Source of the DNA: Gelidibacter japonicus | GTDB lineage: Bacteria; Bacteroidota; Bacteroidia; Flavobacteriales; Flavobacteriaceae | DNA length: 64,000 bases | Direction of reading: 5' to 3' | Assembly: GCF_010725055.1 (NCBI RefSeq) | Contig: NZ_BJKB01000007.1 | Location: forward strand, 1-64,000 | Part shown: positions 51,309 through 58,910 of the stretch, piece by piece | How the letters are laid out: the number at the start of each line of letters is the position of its first letter | Position numbering within the stretch: position 1 is the first letter of the stretch | Program-made: the position numbers and the translations under genes | Notes under the pieces: generated by a model | Told to the model about the DNA's origin: nothing | The model's input: only the letters and a program-made list of their open reading frames with translations | The model's database searches: none

Positions 51309-51643
51309 CTATATCTCCTCCAATAGGGATTTCCCGCTGGATTTGTCGCCAGAGGTCCATTGCCAATTTTCATGAAGTCTTATTTTTCCATTGATCTGGA
51401 ATTTTGGTTTTGAATGACAACATCCAGTCATTATTTCTCCGATGATATTGACTTGGTGATAATACATTCAATATAACCCTTTTCATTCACCAATCCGATT
51501 ATAGGCCCTTTTAATATTTGCCATCATTTATATTCGGATGTCAGAATAATACCGGTCTGTTTATACTCAAATATAGTTACCTCTGAAGTTTCTGTATTTT
51601 CGGAATTATGAACGGGTTGAAATCTTTTGTTGTTATAGTTCAT
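51309..51643 (-). pseudogene. Small protein of the flavobacterial 'N-acetylglutamate synthase' annotation group, broken
   Basis: From ATG 51643 the minus strand reads MNYNNKRFQPVHNSENTETS, then EVTIFEYKQTGIILTSEYK, then a TGA at codon 40 (51526-51524). In the same frame it continues WQILKGPIIGLVNEKGYIE, where one base is missing. In the next frame it goes on MYYHQVNIIGEIMTGCCHSK, then INGKIRLHENWQWTSGDKSS and GKSLLEEI before TAG at 51311-51309. Restoring one base gives about 111 residues, the length of a small flavobacterial protein that databases label n-acetylglutamate synthase (name doubtful). So there is one nonsense and one frameshift lesion. Confidence 0.75.
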
Positions 51644-51767
51644 TTAACTATAGTAATAATGGCGATAATCCAATGCGCATAGGCATCAACCCCATGAAAT
51701 AATTCCAAAATATCAAACGACCATATCATAATCAGTGCTGATCAGTTCAATCACTGTCCTCTGCGTT

Positions 51768-52376
51768 CTATCCTTGGGTTTTATCATGCACATGGGCATC
51801 CTGGCCGTCGTTCCACAACGTTAAGATATCCGTTGCCACTTGAGCACCGCTTCCGGAAGCAATCGCAAACTGGCTTCTCCAGCCTGCCAAGGTTCCCGCA
51901 ACATATAAACCATCATCCACCAAATGGTCTTCGTTTTTCAACCAGATGCGCTCCTTAGCTGCAGGCGCTCTTGGATGAGGTTCAACGTAAGGCCCCAAAC
52001 CTTCAATCGTCATCAAATTGGTATAGCCCACAGCAACGATCACTGTTTTGGAAGTGTAAGTGTTTTTATTTGTTGTCACTTTAAATCCGTCCACAATTCT
52101 CAGGATGGCCTTGACCTTTTCATTTTTAATTTGATCAACATGGGGATACAATTCAGTGAGTTGATCACTGCCTTGTTTCAGGATATCAGCACCCAAAGTA
52201 CCAGAAGTGAAACCCAAAACATTATTAAACAACGCGGTTTGCAAATGGGAAGTTCGCTGGTGCGCAATCAAGCCAATCCGCCTGTCCTTAGCAAAGGCTT
52301 TGGATTTTGCCGAACCGAGGATCAAGGCACAAGACATTCCAGCAGCTCCAGCTCCAATAATCAACACGTCATACAT
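51768..52376 (-). CDS. Small FAD/NAD(P)-binding oxidoreductase (thioredoxin reductase-like fold)
   Basis: A 202-residue flavoprotein fragment-like oxidoreductase starting MYDVLIIGAGAAGMSCALIL, a clear FAD-binding Rossmann motif. The C-terminal half has VIVAVGYTNL and DGLYVAGTLAGWRSQFAIASGSGAQVATDIL, the second FAD-contact motif of thioredoxin-reductase-like enzymes. It lacks the NAD(P)H domain and the CxxC redox pair, so it is about two thirds of a true thioredoxin reductase and cannot act as one alone. The frame can be extended upstream by 49 codons, but those codons belong to the small membrane-protein gene; the start at 52376 overlaps that gene by 8 bases. Function unknown. Confidence 0.85.
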   Translation of the reverse strand: MYDVLIIGAGAAGMSCALILGSAKSKAFAKDRRIGLIAHQRTSHLQTALFNNVLGFTSGTLGADILKQGSDQLTELYPHVDQIKNEKVKAILRIVDGFKVTTNKNTYTSKTVIVAVGYTNLMTIEGLGPYVEPHPRAPAAKERIWLKNEDHLVDDGLYVAGTLAGWRSQFAIASGSGAQVATDILTLWNDGQDAHVHDKTQG

Positions 52377-52578
52377 CCTGATTTTGTTTTGAAAGTTTCT
52401 CAATGCGGATCGAAATTCGAAGGATCTGCAATAAAACAATAGCACAAAGAGACAGGATGATAGTAACCACTGCAACAAAACTCTCTCCTTGCAATAAATT
52501 GCTGAAATTGAGCTCTCCAGCATTGAAGCTAATGAGTCCCAATGCGACGATAGTTAAAATTATAGTGACGATTTTCAT
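52369..52578 (-). CDS. Small two-helix membrane protein
   Basis: A 69-residue protein starting MKIVTIILTIVALGLISFNAG. Two hydrophobic helices (about 3-20 and 33-53) are followed by a short charged tail (RISIRIEKLSKQNQD). It lies 17 bases after marC-like and overlaps the FAD protein by 8 bases, so the three genes probably form an operon. Similar small proteins occur at this place in other flavobacteria, from memory. No function can be assigned. Confidence 0.65.
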   Translation of the reverse strand: MKIVTIILTIVALGLISFNAGELNFSNLLQGESFVAVVTIILSLCAIVLLQILRISIRIEKLSKQNQDV

Positions 52579-52595
52579 ATTAAATATGGATTTAA

Positions 52596-53183
52596 TTAAG
52601 ATAACATAAACAATGTCTTGATATTATGGGCAAATAACTTTACAGCAATAGCCAACAAAATAACACCAAATATCTTTCGGATGACATTAATTCCGCTCGG
52701 TCCAAGAAAACGTTCTATCCTGGCTGAAGTTTTTAAAACGATAAAGATAACAACAACATTTAACAAAACCGCTACAATGATATTTTCTACCGAATACTCT
52801 GCCCGCAAGGACAATAACGTGGTCAAGCTTCCCGGTCCAGCAATCAATGGAAATGCCAAAGGAAAGACGGTTGCGGTCATATTGCCACTATCCTCAGTTT
52901 TATAAAGTGTAATTCCGAGAGTCATTTCTAAGGCAATAAAAAACAGAATAAAAGCGCCTGCCACCGCAAAAGAATTGATGTCAATACCAATTAAAGACAA
53001 AATATTCTGACCTAAAAACAAGAAGGTAATAAGGATCAATCCAGCAATGATAGACGCCTTTCCACTTTCAATATGTCCAAATTTTTTGCGCAAATCAATT
53101 ACAATGGGGATGTTGCCAACAATATCAATAACCGCAAAAAGAATCATAAAGGCGGTAAAAATTTCTTTGAAATTAAGTCGCAT
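52596..53183 (-). CDS. MarC-family integral membrane protein
   Basis: A 195-residue membrane protein with six hydrophobic segments matching the MarC/UPF0056 family: FMILFAVIDIVGNIPIVIDL at the N-terminus, FAVAGAFILFFIALEMTLGI near residue 70-90, and the conserved PLAFPLIAGPGSLTTLLSLRAEY near 105-128. Despite the name, MarC is not an antibiotic-resistance transporter in E. coli; the family function is unknown. First gene of a probable operon with the small membrane protein and the FAD protein. A -7 box lies 23 bases upstream. Confidence 0.92.
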   Translation of the reverse strand: MRLNFKEIFTAFMILFAVIDIVGNIPIVIDLRKKFGHIESGKASIIAGLILITFLFLGQNILSLIGIDINSFAVAGAFILFFIALEMTLGITLYKTEDSGNMTATVFPLAFPLIAGPGSLTTLLSLRAEYSVENIIVAVLLNVVVIFIVLKTSARIERFLGPSGINVIRKIFGVILLAIAVKLFAHNIKTLFMLS

Positions 53184-53206
53184 TCGATTTAGCTTTAAAC
53201 TTTTTG

Positions 53207-53214
53207 CAAAAGTA
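53207..53214 (-). promoter_or_regulatory. -7 promoter box of the marC-like operon
   Basis: Minus-strand TACTTTTG (TAnnTTTG), 23 bases before the start codon. Confidence 0.55.
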
Positions 53215-53259
53215 GATTATTAATACTAATTTATAAGGTCAATAACTATAAATTTTAGC

Positions 53260-53267
53260 TATTTTTG
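53260..53267 (+). promoter_or_regulatory. -7 promoter box of the DUF3109 gene
   Basis: TATTTTTG (TAnnTTTG), 47 bases before the ATG at 53315. Confidence 0.5.
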
Positions 53268-53314
53268 CAACCTGATTTTTTATATAAATTAGCTCATCTT
53301 TAAGCCCATAGATT

Positions 53315-53902
53315 ATGTTTCAATTAGGAAAAACCATCGTTTCAGAAGATCTTCTTGAGAAGGACTTTGTATGCAATTTAGCCGCGTGCAAAGGAGCCTG
53401 CTGTATCGATGGAGATGCCGGCGCTCCTTTAGAGTTGCAAGAAACAAAAATCATGCAGGATATATATCCCAAGATCAAACCGTTTTTGCGTCAAGAGGGC
53501 ATTGATGCTATTGAGGCTCAAGGTACGTTTATCACCACCGAAGAGGGCGAATTTGAAACTCCTTTAATTGATGGGGCAGACTGTGCCTATGTCATTTTTG
53601 ACAAAAAAGGAACTGCGCTCTGTGCCTTCGAAGAAGCCTACAATCAGGGTGAGACAGATTGGAAAAAGCCCGTATCTTGTCATTTGTACCCGGTGCGCGT
53701 CAAAGAGTATTCTGAATTTTCTGCTCTAAATTATCATAAATGGGAAATCTGCGATGCTGCTTGCACTTTAGGCAAAGAGCTTCAGGTGCCTGTTTATAAG
53801 TTTGTTAAGCAAGCGCTGATCAGAAAATTTGGAGAAGATTGGTATATGGAACTGGAAAAAGTGGCAGAGAATCAAAAATCTCAAGGCAAGCGAACCACCT
53901 AA
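53315..53902 (+). CDS. DUF3109 family cysteine-rich protein
   Basis: A 195-residue cytoplasmic protein. A Cys cluster near the start (FVCNLAACKGACCIDGDAGAP) and further Cys in ADCAYVIF, TALCAFEEAYN, KPVSCHLYPVR and EICDAACTLG recall the YkgJ/Fe-S or zinc-binding CxxCxxxCC group; DUF3109 is the named family. Metal binding is likely, while the biochemical role is not known. It is transcribed away from the marC-like operon and stands alone; the LytTR-type repeat at 53980-54012 lies just downstream of its stop. Confidence 0.85.
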   Translation: MFQLGKTIVSEDLLEKDFVCNLAACKGACCIDGDAGAPLELQETKIMQDIYPKIKPFLRQEGIDAIEAQGTFITTEEGEFETPLIDGADCAYVIFDKKGTALCAFEEAYNQGETDWKKPVSCHLYPVRVKEYSEFSALNYHKWEICDAACTLGKELQVPVYKFVKQALIRKFGEDWYMELEKVAENQKSQGKRTT

Positions 53903-53979
53903 ACATAGGAATTTATTTTTTTGAGGGGGCAAGAAGGATAAAATTCATTGGTGGGAATCAATCTCAACCCTCTTTTTGT

Positions 53980-54012
53980 TCCAACTATACATTATTCACT
54001 ACAGACCATACA
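53980..54012 (+). promoter_or_regulatory. Direct repeat upstream of the DUF4412-like gene, candidate LytTR site
   Basis: TCCAACTATACA at 53980-53991 and ACAGACCATACA at 54001-54012, 21 bases apart. The first unit and its spacer are almost identical to the pair at 58535-58567. They end 29 bases before a -7-like TAGCTTTA. Confidence 0.55.
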
Positions 54013-54041
54013 TTCTTTTAGCCTTAGTTCATTTGTTTTAA

Positions 54042-54049
54042 TAGCTTTA
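54042..54049 (+). promoter_or_regulatory. -7-like box of the DUF4412-like gene
   Basis: TAGCTTTA, one base from TAnnTTTG; no -33 at the right distance, as expected for an activator-dependent promoter. Confidence 0.4.
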
Positions 54050-54081
54050 AGTAACCTTAATTCAATTAATCCAATTTGCAA

Positions 54082-54783
54082 ATGAAAAGTTCAGTTGTTA
54101 GAGTTGCTTTATGCTTCCTGTTTTTGTTCTCTACAAGCATTGTTCTATCTCAAAAGGGCTCTAAAGAGCTTAAAGACCTATACAATTTTGATTATATCTA
54201 TAAACTTAAAATAACCAACAAAAATGATGAAATCCAAATGGATTATTATCTCAAAAAAGACGCGGGATATTTTGGTTTTGATATTTCAGAAATGACCAAA
54301 GGCCAGAAAGACATGAAGATGTTTACCGTTATTGACTACGATAACAGTACTACCGGAATGTTCATGGAAATGATGGGTAAAAAAATGGTTCAAAAATCGA
54401 AAATAAAGCTTAGCGATTTTGATTTAGATGAAAACGATCCCGATTTTACAATTACAAAAATAGGCTCTAAAACCATTTTGGGGTTTAACTGTCAAGGCTT
54501 TGTTATGGAAAACAAGGATAGTGAAGTCACGGTTTATCTTACTGATGAAGCCCCAGTGAGCTTTAATAAAGTATGGGATAACAGCAGATCCAAGATGCCA
54601 AAAGGCTTCAACCCAGCCTGGATGGAAACCTATGCAGAGAATGGACTCATGATGGAAATGCAGTTTATTGACAAAAAGAAAAAAAAGAATAACACGACCA
54701 TGTTATGCGTAGGCTTGGAAAAAACCGATTTTTCGCTCCAAGCCTCAGATTACGGTTCTATGTTAGGTGCTCTTGGAAAATAA
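54082..54783 (+). CDS. Secreted DUF4412-like protein
   Basis: A 233-residue exported protein: signal peptide MKSSVVRVALCFLFLFSTSIVLS then QKG. The mature part, YNFDYIYKLKITNKNDEIQMDYYLKKDAGYF, then FTVIDYDNSTTGMFME, SKTILGFNCQGFVMENKDSEVTVYL and WMETYAENGLMMEMQF, matches the pattern of DUF4412 proteins (beta-rich envelope proteins of unknown role). The ATG at 54082 gives a clean signal peptide; a TTG six bases earlier is not needed. Upstream lies the 21-base-spaced direct repeat shared with the two-component locus, so control by the nearby LytTR regulator is suggested. Ends before a strong terminator. Confidence 0.8.
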   Translation: MKSSVVRVALCFLFLFSTSIVLSQKGSKELKDLYNFDYIYKLKITNKNDEIQMDYYLKKDAGYFGFDISEMTKGQKDMKMFTVIDYDNSTTGMFMEMMGKKMVQKSKIKLSDFDLDENDPDFTITKIGSKTILGFNCQGFVMENKDSEVTVYLTDEAPVSFNKVWDNSRSKMPKGFNPAWMETYAENGLMMEMQFIDKKKKKNNTTMLCVGLEKTDFSLQASDYGSMLGALGK

Positions 54784-54817
54784 TTCCGGTATTTGATATT
54801 GAACCATTCCCTCAACC

Positions 54818-54851
54818 AAAAAGGCATTTCACGTATTGAAATGCCTTTTTT
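54818..54851 (+). terminator. Terminator of the DUF4412-like gene
   Basis: Stem AAAAGGCATTTC/GAAATGCCTTTT with loop region ACGTATT, then T-run. Confidence 0.85.
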
Positions 54852-54886
54852 ACGCAATTAAGATATAAAACAACCTTCATTGTAAT

Positions 54887-54894
54887 TATCTTTG
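54887..54894 (+). promoter_or_regulatory. -7 promoter box of the 54.9-kb secreted protein gene
   Basis: TATCTTTG (TAnnTTTG), 21 bases before the ATG at 54916; it contains a TTG that could be mistaken for a start codon. Confidence 0.55.
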
Positions 54895-54915
54895 AGATCA
54901 TTAGAAACCTATTTT

Positions 54916-55539
54916 ATGAAACCATTACTAAGCGTTCTCATTGCTATCTTCTCTATTTCTACTGCCTTTTCTGATCCAATTACGGCAACCATCATTTTTG
55001 AAAATTTCACTGAAAAAACCACCATCTCTGGCGTATTTTTTATTAAAGAAACCAATCAAAGACTAGAAATTAATTCATTAGAGAAATTCACGATTACACT
55101 TCCAAGGAAAGGAAAATACCAATTTGGTTTTTATTCTGAAGATGTCACTGCCTCAACCTATTACCCTGTTAGGATTACGGAACGAAAAAACACCGTGACC
55201 ATAAGACTGGAAAACAACACAGCTGATCCTGAAGCAGTCTCAATCAATAGAAGTCTTTCCATGAAAGACATTTCCAACTTTTCAATTGAACAAATTGAAG
55301 AAAGTATAAATAATGGCACCATCAATTTTATAGTCCACGGGCTGTTAGCTATAAATCCTGAAGCCATAAAAGTATTTAAAGAAGATTATGGAGTTGGTTT
55401 TATAAGTGAGAATTGTGTGGTTGATCCTATCGCATTTAAAACAGCAACAAACACCAACAAGAAAATCGAAGCGTATTTAACATTGAAATTTGGCGAGGAG
55501 TGGAAAAACAAACTGCCCGCACTACCTTTTGGACTATGA
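54916..55539 (+). CDS. Secreted protein of unknown function
   Basis: A 207-residue exported protein with signal peptide MKPLLSVLIAIFSISTAFS. The first half of the mature protein is beta-rich (TATIIFENFTEKTTISGVFFIKE, KYQFGFYSEDVTAS). The second half is more helical and has two Cys-free segments around ISEN CVVDPIAF with a single Cys. No family recognised. It lies between the DUF4412-like gene and the convergent two-component operon; a good -7 box and an intact frame support it. Confidence 0.75.
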   Translation: MKPLLSVLIAIFSISTAFSDPITATIIFENFTEKTTISGVFFIKETNQRLEINSLEKFTITLPRKGKYQFGFYSEDVTASTYYPVRITERKNTVTIRLENNTADPEAVSINRSLSMKDISNFSIEQIEESINNGTINFIVHGLLAINPEAIKVFKEDYGVGFISENCVVDPIAFKTATNTNKKIEAYLTLKFGEEWKNKLPALPFGL

Positions 55540-55670
55540 TTTACTCAAAATTATTCAGAAAATTATAAGGTTTACTCGGCAAGGCTTCCTTATTATTACA
55601 TCTATATTTCATCTGACTACCGTGCTCATGAAACAAAAAGACTATACCATAATAACTTCGCAACCACTAT

Positions 55671-57659
55671 TTATGCCGATTTCAGCTTATTGGCACGTGT
55701 TGGAATATGCACTACCACTTTAGTTCCCAACGGTCGTCCATGTGCATCATATAAATCTTCAATATCCATTTTATAATCTGTAGTAAATCGTTTGGAAAAA
55801 TTGGCTAATCGTGCCTTGGTTATGGCGATACCTACTGACCTGCTTTTGAGTACCCTACCGTCGTTGATTTTTTCTGAAGCTTTCCGACCAATGCCATTGT
55901 CAGTAATCGAAATATTAACGAAATCATCATTGACCTTATAAACTCTTAATTCAATTTGCTTGTTCGCCTTTTTAGAAGAAAGACCATGCCATAAGGCATT
56001 TTCAAGAAAAGGCTGTAAAATAAGTGACGGCACTTTAATCACCGAGATATTAATGCCTGGTTCAACATCTATCGAGAAATTAATCTCATTTGAAAATCGT
56101 ATATTTTCAATGTTCATGTATAGTTGCATGGTGTCCAACTCATCTTCCAAAGAAATCTCCTTTTCAGTAGAAGCAATCAATATTTTTCGAATAAATTTTG
56201 AGAATTTATTCAAATAATAGACTGCATTTTCCTTTTCGTTATTGATAATATAGAGCTTTATGGAGTTTAATGAATTAAAGATAAAATGTGGATTCATTTG
56301 GCTCCTCAACATGTCCTGCTCTAAAGTTAATATTTGTTTTTCATGACGTAATTGTCGGTTTCTATTAATGGCTATCATAATACCCGCAACAATGGTTAGC
56401 GTCAAAAGAGCTGCCCAAAATATCGTTTGATTCCGTTGTAATTTGGAGCGCACCAATTCGTTTTCATTGGCAAGTTGTATGATCTGATTGTTTTTGGCTT
56501 CATTTTCATACTGAATTATTATATCACTTACATATTGCATATTGCGCTCAGTGAATATGGTTTTTTCAAGTGTAACAGCCTCCTCATAATGGTATAACGA
56601 CTTCTTGTAATCATTCAATTTTTTATATAATTCCGACAAGTGCATATGGGCGTCAACCCTTGAGGTTTTTAGTCCGTAGGTTTCAGCAACCTCCAATCCC
56701 TTCTTGAGATTGATTTCTGACATTTCATACATTTGTAATTCTTGCTGTACCCAACCCAAATTAATATAGGCGTAGGAAATATAATACTGATCGCCCAAAT
56801 GGATCGCCTTTTTCAGACCTTCTTCAATGATAACTTTGGCATCATTATATTTCTTTTGTTTTATATATACCTGTCCAATACTATTATAACAAATGACCCG
56901 GCCAACTTCAGAGCCAATTTGTTCATTATAATTTAAGGACCGCTTATAGTTTTTAAGGGCAAGATCCAAAAGCCCTTTGGCCTCATCGGCATAGCCCAGA
57001 TTGTGGTAATTAATAGCCAAACCTAATCTATTTCCCAATTGATTTTCAATGACCAGAGATTTTTCAAACTGCTCAATTGCTAGGTCATATTGCTTTAGGG
57101 TCATATAGATATTCCCCATACTGTTTTGTGAAACTGCAATGCTGAGCATCAATTCATCCGATGGATCCTTAACAGATCGTGCAATGTCCAAGGCTTTTTT
57201 ATGATAATCCAAAGCGGGCTTTATAAAATCCATCCGTCGGTAAACCACACCAATCATATTCAAGCTAATAACCTCGAGTTGAATGTTGTTGGCAGCTTGG
57301 GCCAATTTCTCAGCCTTTTGGTGGGCTTTTAAAGCAGAATCATAAAATGATCTATTCCTATAGATTTCTCCCAGCTTATTCAATGCATAGCATTCTACTT
57401 CCAAGGCCTCGGCCTCTGATGCTATGTTCACCAAACGTTTCAAATTTAAACTGTCGTTTATAAACTCGGCAAATATGGAATGAATCTCGGTATAATCCTT
57501 GGGCCAAGTTTTCTCTACCTTTTGTAAGGCAGTTTCAAAATCGGCAGGGACTTTATCTTGAGCCTGAAGTGATAACATAGCGCTTAAGAGCACCAAACCT
57601 AATACGTATAGTTTTAAGTCTCGTACAAAGAATGTTATCAGTTTTAGGAGATGTTGCAT
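55671..57659 (-). CDS. TPR-containing sensor histidine kinase, LytS/YehU type
   Basis: A 662-residue sensor. An N-terminal signal/TM segment (LYVLGLVLLSAMLSLQA) is followed by about eight tetratricopeptide repeats (about 60-400, e.g. ALKAHQKAEKLAQAANNIQLEVISLNMIG), placed outside the membrane. Next come one TM helix (about 418-438, IFWAALLTLTIVAGIMIAI), a short coiled linker and the His_kinase domain, with the phospho-acceptor His near 457 in RSQMNPHFIFNSLNS. An HATPase follows (LILQPFLENALWHGLSSK, ITDNGIGRKAS). Its gene starts 4 bases after the LytTR response regulator, so the two form a pair. The TPR region suggests protein or peptide sensing, by inference. Confidence 0.93.
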   Translation of the reverse strand: MQHLLKLITFFVRDLKLYVLGLVLLSAMLSLQAQDKVPADFETALQKVEKTWPKDYTEIHSIFAEFINDSLNLKRLVNIASEAEALEVECYALNKLGEIYRNRSFYDSALKAHQKAEKLAQAANNIQLEVISLNMIGVVYRRMDFIKPALDYHKKALDIARSVKDPSDELMLSIAVSQNSMGNIYMTLKQYDLAIEQFEKSLVIENQLGNRLGLAINYHNLGYADEAKGLLDLALKNYKRSLNYNEQIGSEVGRVICYNSIGQVYIKQKKYNDAKVIIEEGLKKAIHLGDQYYISYAYINLGWVQQELQMYEMSEINLKKGLEVAETYGLKTSRVDAHMHLSELYKKLNDYKKSLYHYEEAVTLEKTIFTERNMQYVSDIIIQYENEAKNNQIIQLANENELVRSKLQRNQTIFWAALLTLTIVAGIMIAINRNRQLRHEKQILTLEQDMLRSQMNPHFIFNSLNSIKLYIINNEKENAVYYLNKFSKFIRKILIASTEKEISLEDELDTMQLYMNIENIRFSNEINFSIDVEPGINISVIKVPSLILQPFLENALWHGLSSKKANKQIELRVYKVNDDFVNISITDNGIGRKASEKINDGRVLKSRSVGIAITKARLANFSKRFTTDYKMDIEDLYDAHGRPLGTKVVVHIPTRANKLKSA

Positions 57660-57663
57660 AAAT

Positions 57664-58398
57664 TTATAACTTTTCTAAAAAGTCAGATTTTCGTTGTCTC
57701 GCCACGGGAATTTTAAAATTTGATACCATTACAACATAGCCTTCACTTTTTATAAATTCCTTTATTTTTTTAAGATTGATAACATACGAATTGTGAATTC
57801 TAAAGAATTGATTTTCCGGTAAAATATCGTTTACTTCCTTCAACTTCTTTGTAATGACTATTTTTTGAGCATTATACAAAACAATGGTGCTATAATTACC
57901 GTCAGATTCAACGTATTCAATTTCTTCAGCATCCAAAAAAATAAGCTTCCCATCAGTATTGATGGTGATTCGCTTTTGATCAAATCTTGCATTAAAATTG
58001 AGCAATACCTCCTCAATTTTATTTGAATTAGTCAACTTTGAGGTGTGCTTTTTAATTTTCTTGATGGTTTCCTGCAAGTCATCAGAGTCAATCGGTTTTA
58101 ATAAATAATCAATGGCTTCATTCTTTAACGCCTTTATTGCAAATTCATTATACGCCGTGGTAATGACCACCGCAAAATCCTTGTTGGTAAGCTTTCCCAG
58201 TAGTTGAAATCCATCCATTGTTGGCATTTCAATATCCAAAAACAAACAATCAAGAACATTGTTATCAATATAATCAATAGCCTCTTCAGGGCTAGTGAAT
58301 GTTTTGACAATGTCTATCTGATCACGAAAACTAGAAAGCTCCCAGGTCAAACTTTGTATCGCCTTCGGCTCATCATCGATTATTACTGCTTTTATCAT
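57664..58398 (-). CDS. LytTR-family response regulator
   Basis: A 244-residue regulator. The receiver domain (1-120) has the acidic pair Asp8-Asp9 and phospho-acceptor Asp55 in CLFLDIEMPTMDGF, then TTAYNEFAIKAL and the conserved Lys in DYLLKPID. The LytTR DNA-binding domain spans about 140-240 (IEYVESDGNYSTIVLY, FFRIHNSYVINLKKI). LytTR proteins bind pairs of direct repeats around two helical turns apart. Such a repeat is present 137-169 bases upstream of this gene, and another before the DUF4412-like gene. A leaderless promoter TATATTTA (58410-58403) lies 4 bases from the start. Operon with the kinase. Confidence 0.94.
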   Translation of the reverse strand: MIKAVIIDDEPKAIQSLTWELSSFRDQIDIVKTFTSPEEAIDYIDNNVLDCLFLDIEMPTMDGFQLLGKLTNKDFAVVITTAYNEFAIKALKNEAIDYLLKPIDSDDLQETIKKIKKHTSKLTNSNKIEEVLLNFNARFDQKRITINTDGKLIFLDAEEIEYVESDGNYSTIVLYNAQKIVITKKLKEVNDILPENQFFRIHNSYVINLKKIKEFIKSEGYVVMVSNFKIPVARQRKSDFLEKL

Positions 58399-58402
58399 AA
58401 TT

Positions 58403-58410
58403 TAAATATA
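58403..58410 (-). promoter_or_regulatory. -7-like box of the two-component operon
   Basis: Minus-strand TATATTTA, one base from the consensus, 4 bases before the ATG. Confidence 0.4.
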
Positions 58411-58534
58411 AGATTAATAAAACTTAATTTTTTATAAAAATGTATGCTTAGTAGTATTTAATGTGTAATGTGTCAATTTTATTACATTTTCCAAATTTAG
58501 GGACATTTATTTTAACCTAAATCATGCAAGAATT

Positions 58535-58567
58535 ACCAACTATACATTATTTACTACCAACTATACA
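58535..58567 (+). promoter_or_regulatory. Exact direct repeat, candidate LytTR binding site
   Basis: ACCAACTATACA at 58535-58546 and again at 58556-58567, start-to-start 21 bases. On the other strand each contains ATAGTTGGT, which fits 8 of 9 positions of the published LytTR consensus as I remember it. It ends 30 bases before a -7-like CATATTTG. Confidence 0.6.
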
Positions 58568-58605
58568 AATACACCTTATTGTAATCAAAAAATTTATCAT
58601 ATTTG

Positions 58606-58715
58606 GCTAAGGGATTTATTTATTACCCAATAACAATAAAGTGATCGTGGGGATTCACTTTAAGATTAAATGCTATTAATCAAATAAAAAGTCAGGGCTA
58701 GTCCCTGGCTTTTTT
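58606..58715 (+). ncRNA. Possible small regulatory RNA ending at a terminator
   Basis: Between a -7-like CATATTTG (58598-58605) and a rho-independent terminator lies about 105 nt without a gene. It can form an 8-bp hairpin TAAAGTGA/TCACTTTA (58637-58662) before the terminator stem. The upstream LytTR-type repeat suggests it is transcribed under control of the neighbouring regulator. There is no similarity to a known RNA that I can name. Confidence 0.35.
58686..58715 (+). terminator. Rho-independent terminator
   Basis: AAAAAGTCAGGG/TCCCTGGCTTTTT hairpin (one wobble or mismatch pair) with T-run; no protein gene precedes it on the + strand. Confidence 0.75.
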
Positions 58716-58786
58716 AATGAAATGCAGCACTATTAACCTGTTATTTTTATATCATTAATCTTAGTTAGTTTTAGTTAATTAATCAG

Positions 58787-58825
58787 AAAAGCATCTCTTT
58801 CATAGTTTTGAAAGCGATGCTTTTT
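58787..58825 (+). terminator. Second hairpin terminator upstream of the RDD remnant
   Basis: AAAAGCATC-T-CTTTCA pairs with TGAAAG-C-GATGCTTTT around a 6-nt loop, followed by TTAATTTT. Confidence 0.6.
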
Positions 58826-58828
58826 AAT

Positions 58829-58858
58829 TTTGAGCTGTGGCGGAAAGCACTATATTTG
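58829..58858 (+). promoter_or_regulatory. Promoter of the RDD-family remnant
   Basis: -33 TTTG (58829-58832), 18-base spacer, -7 TATATTTG (58851-58858). Confidence 0.6.
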
Positions 58859-58910
58859 AGAACACTAATCGGGGAATATGGATGTGAAACACATGCTATT
58901 TACCTAAGAA

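Noticed and set aside
51630-51655. Inverted repeat TATAGTT-N5-AACTATA near the start of the 51.3-kb pseudogene
   Set aside because: Resembles the LytTR-type motif only in part and is inverted rather than direct; probably chance in A/T-rich DNA.
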